Positions 1 to 64,000 of a DNA stretch of 64,000 bases are shown piece after piece (the first letter of the stretch is position 1; every line of letters begins with the position of its first letter). A program made the translations under genes and the position numbers. The stretch spans positions 1,630,501-1,694,500 of the forward strand of contig JAFREQ010000014.1 of assembly GCA_025331565.1 (NCBI GenBank), read 5' to 3'. The notes beneath the pieces were generated by a model, which was not told where the DNA came from, made no database searches, and saw only the letters and a program-made list of their open reading frames with translations. Source of the stretch: Holacanthus passer. Taxonomy: Eukaryota; Chordata; Actinopteri; Pomacanthidae.

Positions 1-944
1 TGTAAAATCTTAAACTGCAAAGTAGCTAATAATTATAGCTGTGAGGTAAGAAGTAAAATATTTCCCTCTGAAATGTAGTACTGTAGAAGTATAAAGTAGC
101 ATAAAATGTAAATACAAAATTAAAAATATATCTTAAAAAATATACTGAAGTACAATACTTGAGTAAATGTACTACATTTAACAATGATCAACTTCTAAAA
201 TATGATCCATTTATGGCTGCAACTAATGATTATTTTTGTGGTTAATTGATTCATTGCTTGTTCATTTGCTAATCTACAAAATGTCAAAATGAAAATGGTG
301 AAAAACACCTGTTACAAGATGTTTATGTTACAGAGGTACAAAACAGGGACAAGCAGCAATTCCTCACAATTTAGTGTTATCAAAATGTTTTCCCATTAAT
401 TTTCTGTTGATGGACTGATTGATTAATCAACTAATTGCTTCAGCTCAAGATGCTTGTATAGAATGAACTACTCAACAGTAGTTAGATTAACTCCCCCAGT
501 ATATAGTAATAATATACACTGTTACAGAGCTCATTCCACTGTCTGATGAGTGCTTTTATCTTTTAAGTACATTTTGCTGATACTTTTTAACTTTGACTTA
601 TGACTTTTACTTGTAATCATTTTTCAAATGTGTTATTGCCACTTTTGCTTCAGCAAAAGATCTGAATAGTTCCTTCATCAGTGCAGTCCTGCTTTGAAAA
701 CTGGCTCTGTTTCAGACTCGCTGCTCAGTGATGAATTTGTGCAACACGAGGTCAGGACCTCCCTGCTGTAATTCTTCTTCACCTCTCTGAACACGTTCTT
801 TTGCCACCTGCTGTCTGTCTGCGTTAAAAACACGAGAGACGAGCGCAGTGCAACCAGTTCATGTTGTTTTAATACGCTGTCATTCAGATTCGGCCTTTCC
901 CCTCAAATCACTCCATTACAATGGATTAAACCATTAAAGAGAGG
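1..944. other. Region beyond the 3' end of plekhg5
   Basis: AT-rich; contains the element at 214-448. No gene or exon recognised in the rest. Confidence 0.7.
214..448. mobile_element. 'gctgcaactaat' inverted-repeat element
   Basis: Left 'tggctgcaactaatgattattttt', right 'gattgattaatcaactaattgcttcagctc'. Both inverted ends are present. Lies beyond the 3' end of plekhg5. Confidence 0.7.
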
Positions 945-966
945 GATTGTAAAGTATTTTAGCCTT

Positions 967-972
967 TTTATT
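967..972 (-). terminator. Polyadenylation signal AATAAA
   Basis: Reverse complement of TTTATT. It is the only canonical hexamer I found on this strand between the stop codon and about 960. Confidence 0.5.
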
Positions 973-1926
973 TTGTAAGACACTTTAAAGTCATTCCTGA
1001 AAGAGGAAACACATGATTTTGGTTTGTAGCACATTCATGCCTGGCAAGTTGAAATTATTAAGACTACATCCACAAAAAAATGTACAAATCATGGAAGCAA
1101 ACAATATAAACAATATCTTATATATATATTTATATATATATATATAAAACATAGCAGGCATAATAAATATTATACATAAACAAAAAAACTAAAAGTAAAC
1201 AGAGTTAACCTATTTGGTTTGGGCCATGTTTGGAATAAGGTTAAAAAAATCACTGATCTGAAAAGCTGAACATCAGTGTGAATGTTTCTGTGGTGGTCAA
1301 TGGTTTTTTTTCATTTCCTAAATCACCTGGAAAAAGTGTTCAACTAAAGCCAGCTCTGCAGATTCACTCATTAGAGAATATCCAAGCCAAACCTTCTCCA
1401 ATCTCTTATTAGTGTTACTGTCATAAAGAAACACAAGAACTGAAATGTCTCAGAGAAAAAGGTTCCAACACAGGCATTACTCAAGTGAAGACTTCTTTTT
1501 TTGTTCTTTACTACGACCACGTTGTTGCTTGTGCACTTGTATATGTGGTTTTGATGCATTTAGGCCTCAGGAGTGAGTGGACGCTCAAGCCAGAATATAT
1601 ATAGTGCAGCAAAATTCCTCTAAACACCTTTAGTCACCCTTATTCAGTCATTGTTTTTTAGGAAATCAACTCATCTTATTAGTTCAACATACCAAATGGT
1701 ATTAGTTCAACCAAGATTAACAGTAAAGAAGGAAGTCCATCTGTGATGCAGCTGTTTTAGGACAACGTGATTGGCTGTACTGGACCACTGGGTGCACCTT
1801 TTGTTGGGAATCTAACGGCTACTCAGGTCTTCCATCTTTGGGTGTGTTAGCGTATTCACAGGAGATGGAGATCAGTTTTGGTTCAGTCAGGAATCGAGGA
1901 CCATGTGTCATTTGAACACACAAACA

Positions 1927-1962
1927 CATTCATTCATTCATTCACACACACACACACACACA
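1927..1962. repeat. (CATT)n and (CA)n microsatellite
   Basis: About four CATT units followed by ten CA units in the 3' UTR. Confidence 0.9.
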
Positions 1963-2626
1963 CCTGTACACGAGCAGACAGCAAACAATAAATTCAAATT
2001 CATTGTGTGACTGTAAATGTAAATTCACTCTTTAGTGATTCTTCTACTTAACATAGATAACTGTGCAATTTTTTTTCCTTTTGTTGAAGCAAACCATGAG
2101 TAGTATAAATATTAGGAGGACGTGCTTGGTGTTGTTTTGTTTTTTTTAGCCACATGTCAAGATTTTCAAAACTTGTTGTCCCTCTTTTTGACTCAACAGA
2201 GTCGGAGAAGATGCAGGATTCAGCTCCACCTCCTCTCCGGTGCAGAGCACAAGGACGAGGCTCAAAGGCCTCACCTGGATGTCTCTCTGCAGGTGCAGCA
2301 CTTCCACACCTTGCACACTCCCCCCAGTCCACCTTAAGGTCCCAGCCCCCGTAATGCTACTTCCATTGCAAAGTGCAAGCAGTTAATGTCTCTTTGCCTC
2401 TCCCTTCCACTCAAGAAAATTCGGAAACCAATGCAATAGCCAAAAGAAAAATTGGTATTGTTCAAATGCAAAAATGGTACAATCAGAGTCCAAAAAGCGT
2501 CAGGAAGGGAGAGGGCAGCAAGAGAGAGAGTGCATTTGTGTCTCAAGAAATTCAGTCCATCGACGCAAAACAAGTGTTGTTCCTGATTATGTCCACATGC
2601 CACTGATCAGCTGTTTGGAAGAGTGG

Positions 2627-61325
<58,699 letters not shown>

Positions 61326-64000
61326 TATGACTTCTTCAACCGGCTAAATGGTCATTAGTATGAAGCGTAACTGTTCAAATCATTGCCCTACAACTGAACT
61401 CGCCCCACAGTGTTACTTGTCGAACTGATAAGTCTAAGCAGTCCCTGACCCACCCCTAAAAAATAATAATGTGAACTCCTGCTGACAATCAATACACCCT
61501 TCTCATCAACCATCGTTATAATATAAATCTTGCCAGCCCAGCTCAACTTTAAACTGCCAAATGCCAGCACCTGCACAATTACCTCATCCAGCTAAGCCTA
61601 AAAACACTTTGCTTTGAACCTTCTGTCCAAGTCTGATTCTACTTCAGGGCCAGTCCAAGTGAGCGAACAGAGCTCCCTCAAGTACAATCCATTACATCTC
61701 CAGGGGAGCCCATTATTGATACTAAGCCTGGAATAAGCTCCACTGCTGCCATCCAGGTTTTAACTTGATAACAGGTGCTATAGCTGGCAAACGTCTTTCC
61801 ACAAAGCAAAAGACTAAAACATGTCTCACAACCTTAATTTAATGCCTCTTCCAGTTTCTTACATAGATTTTTCAGTTCTCCACTAATCTCCACTGAAAGC
61901 CACCCACCAAGTGCTGTCAAGCACCAAATGCTGCCCTCTTCTAATCCATTTAACAGAGCTTTTCCTGACTAAATTACAGACGCCCAACTGTTAAAAGGTG
62001 TTAAAACTTATCTCCACCAGCAAGTAAAATGTCCTCTGCTGTCGCCTTCCCCAAGCCACTTTATCCAAGGCAGAGTTTCTCAAACTGTACAAAACTTGTG
62101 TGTGAGGCAAGCTGCTCATGTTAAAGCCCTGTGTAGGATCTCCTGGCGATAGGGGGCTTTCTGCCCACTCCATCAGACAAGCGTTGTATTCATGCAGAGG
62201 TGAGTTGCATGCTGGGACAGGCAATCTGGGCCAATGGCTTTTGGACTGGGTGACACAAAGATCTCTTTTAAACCTCCTCCTACATCCAGAGTGGACCTTC
62301 TTTATGTTTTGCGCAAAACTGTAAAAGGCTGACATTTTTCTGCATTAATTAGTGCCCGCGCCCTTTATGTCTCCTGAAAGATTTATGTCTTTTTATGAAT
62401 GCACCAGCTCTGTGGTGACTGAGCTCAGTTATTTCTGTGGAGGTACAATGCACACATTGGCCTCTTGGAGATGAGGAACACAAAGAGAGCAAAAGAAGTC
62501 CCATTATAAATACTCATCTGAGACAATGAGCTCCACTTCTCCAATATCTTTGAAAAACAGCTCAAGGGTTAAAACAACATGCAGTTTGGCTTTGTTCAGA
62601 CTGCCGGCACATCAGATCTTTAAGACAGACTGACTGCACGGTTATTTGCAAGTGATCAAATCTGATTGGTGTGCCCAGACATCACCAACCGATCTGCATG
62701 GGTTGCTGCGGTAATGACGTAGGCGTCAGTAACTACGTACACTGGTGACATGGCTTTCCAACGCGGAAACATGAGAAATCCATCGTCTCGCCCTCTGAAC
62801 AATGGCGCTGTCAAGTCGCGGTGCAGAACTCCTCCGTTGCACCAAACAAACTCTGGTATACATGGATTCAACTCAGCCACTCTAATGCACTTCTGTCACT
62901 CTGGATTTAACGTTGTCATTGTGTGTCGCATTGCGAGTGACGCAAAAGACACTTTGAAATCAGATTTGAGTGACCAGAGCATCCAGACTGAGATGCATCT
63001 GTAGAAATCCAATTGGAATTGCATTTCAAACCATCTCCAAATGTGGCTTGGATCCGATTTGCAAAAATCGCATTTCATGTGGCTTTTTTGCTGTCCAGAC
63101 TTTCTAAAATCAATCTGGATAAAATCTGGATATGCCAAAAAATGTATTTGGGCTGGCAGTCTGAACAAGGCCTCAGATATTCTCAAGTCAAGGCATAATA
63201 TTTTCCCTGGTGTTGCTTAAAGACTGATGCACTGCTATTATGCATCTAAAATGGGAGAAGAAATACTGTGAGAATGTGCTGCACCGGCCGGGGGAAGGGA
63301 GGGACGTTGTCACACACAACGACCCACATGTCCAATTTTGGGATAAGAAATTAGAGGGTAGGATGGGAGCCGGTTTGCTGCTCAGCTCTGGGCTTTGCAG
63401 ACATATGGTAATAATCTGAAGCAGCTTTGAGCACGCGGCTTCCCTTTTAATGAAGAGAGCAGTCGTACAGCATGAGAACTGGGCTGCAAATACAAGGGCC
63501 AATTTCCACCTACTGCAGAAAACAAAGAGGGAAGCAGAGGAGGTATTAAGACAGCCTCGCTTTCATCATCATCCATCAGATCACCTTTTAATAAAAAAAC
63601 GCTTTTTGAGCCATCACAAAGCCAGAGAGTACCTGTCTCCGTTATGGCACTAGTACGGACAATCAACTCCATTTTGATCTGATCTCACGCAAAAAATATT
63701 GAGCTTATAAAAAAAAAAAATTGTATAACATTAATTTAGGAATGGACTCAATGAAAACACATATTGTTTCCACAGAGAGGGGCTCTGGCAGCTGTGGGCT
63801 GGTACACATGATTTGGGTCCAGTCATCCATTAAGAGAGCGAAAGTCCAATAATCACGACCAGGATGTAGGTGAATGTACTTCCACCACCAAAACATATTC
63901 CAGAGTTTTGAAAACCTTGTGAAAGACGGATATTCTGATGGGTCAAAGTCCAAAAACACTTTATCCTACATTTCCCACGATGCAACTCAATCTTTTAATG
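61326..64000 (-). other. plekhg5: Upstream of the plekhg5 start codon
   Basis: Expected to contain 5' UTR and possibly promoter. I see no TATA box or CpG-rich island that would place a transcription start, so the promoter may lie beyond the window. Holds the MITE 62588-63174. 63200-63700 has no recognisable repeat. Confidence 0.5.
62588..63174. mobile_element. MITE with 'ttgttcagactgccggc' inverted ends
   Basis: Left 'ggctttgttcagactgccggcac', right 'gggctggcagtctgaacaaggcc', inverted copies of each other over about 20 bases. The interior has 'atgcatctgtagaaatccaattgg' and 'aaatctggatatgcc'; no transposase. Length about 590. Confidence 0.8.

Larger units (their letters stand above)
945..2626 (-). 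other. plekhg5: plekhg5 3' untranslated region
   Basis: Continues the terminal exon after the TAA. The first AATAAA on the minus strand downstream of the stop is at 967-972, so cleavage is expected near 945-955, giving a UTR of about 1.7 kb. It includes (CATT)n and (CA)n at 1927-1962 and an AT-rich stretch at 1117-1146. Short open frames here, including a 94-codon one at 2048-2332, look incidental. Confidence 0.6.

Noticed and set aside
2048..2332. 94-codon minus-strand frame as an alternative last exon
   Set aside because: It lies in the 3' UTR, has no acceptor in phase that I could see, and no homology.

Overview
This window is vertebrate nuclear DNA. It has long AT-rich introns, GT-AG splice sites, microsatellites and many decayed non-autonomous transposons of types common in ray-finned fish, which points to a teleost, probably a percomorph. 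There are no operons, CRISPR arrays, tRNA genes or rRNA genes. One gene fills almost all of it: a minus-strand orthologue of PLEKHG5 (also called Syx, Tech or GEF720), a Rho guanine-nucleotide exchange factor. I recognised it by exon-by-exon agreement with the mammalian protein as I remember it.

I could join 21 coding exons from the ATG at 61325 down to the stop at 2627. All 20 introns are GT-AG, every junction phase agrees, and the spliced CDS is 3531 nt (1176 aa plus stop). Residue numbers below refer to this model. In order: N-terminal exons with a Cys/His cluster (exons 1-3, 61325 to 28417); a basic linker and a ubiquitin-like, Ras-binding-type domain (exons 4-7, 27229 to 26254); a Ser-rich linker (exons 8-10, 23743 to 10547); the Dbl homology (DH) domain (exons 11-15, 8266 to 6385); the pleckstrin homology (PH) domain (exons 16-18, 6271 to 5314); an acidic and Ser-rich C-terminal tail (exons 19-20); and a 10-nt terminal coding exon that completes a Ser-Glu-Val PDZ ligand. 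The 3' UTR runs from 2626 to about 945.

The large introns (1, 2, 7, 8 and 10) hold repeats: about a dozen copies of a 'gctgcaactaat' inverted-repeat family, several foldback elements, two tRNA-derived SINEs, at least three MITE-like elements with clear terminal inverted repeats, and nested insertions. I found no second protein-coding gene. The most useful leads are the split PDZ ligand, where retaining the last intron would remove only the final two residues; a candidate cassette exon at 39227-39327 whose phases match exon 2; and the N-terminal Cys/His cluster that spans exons 2 and 3.
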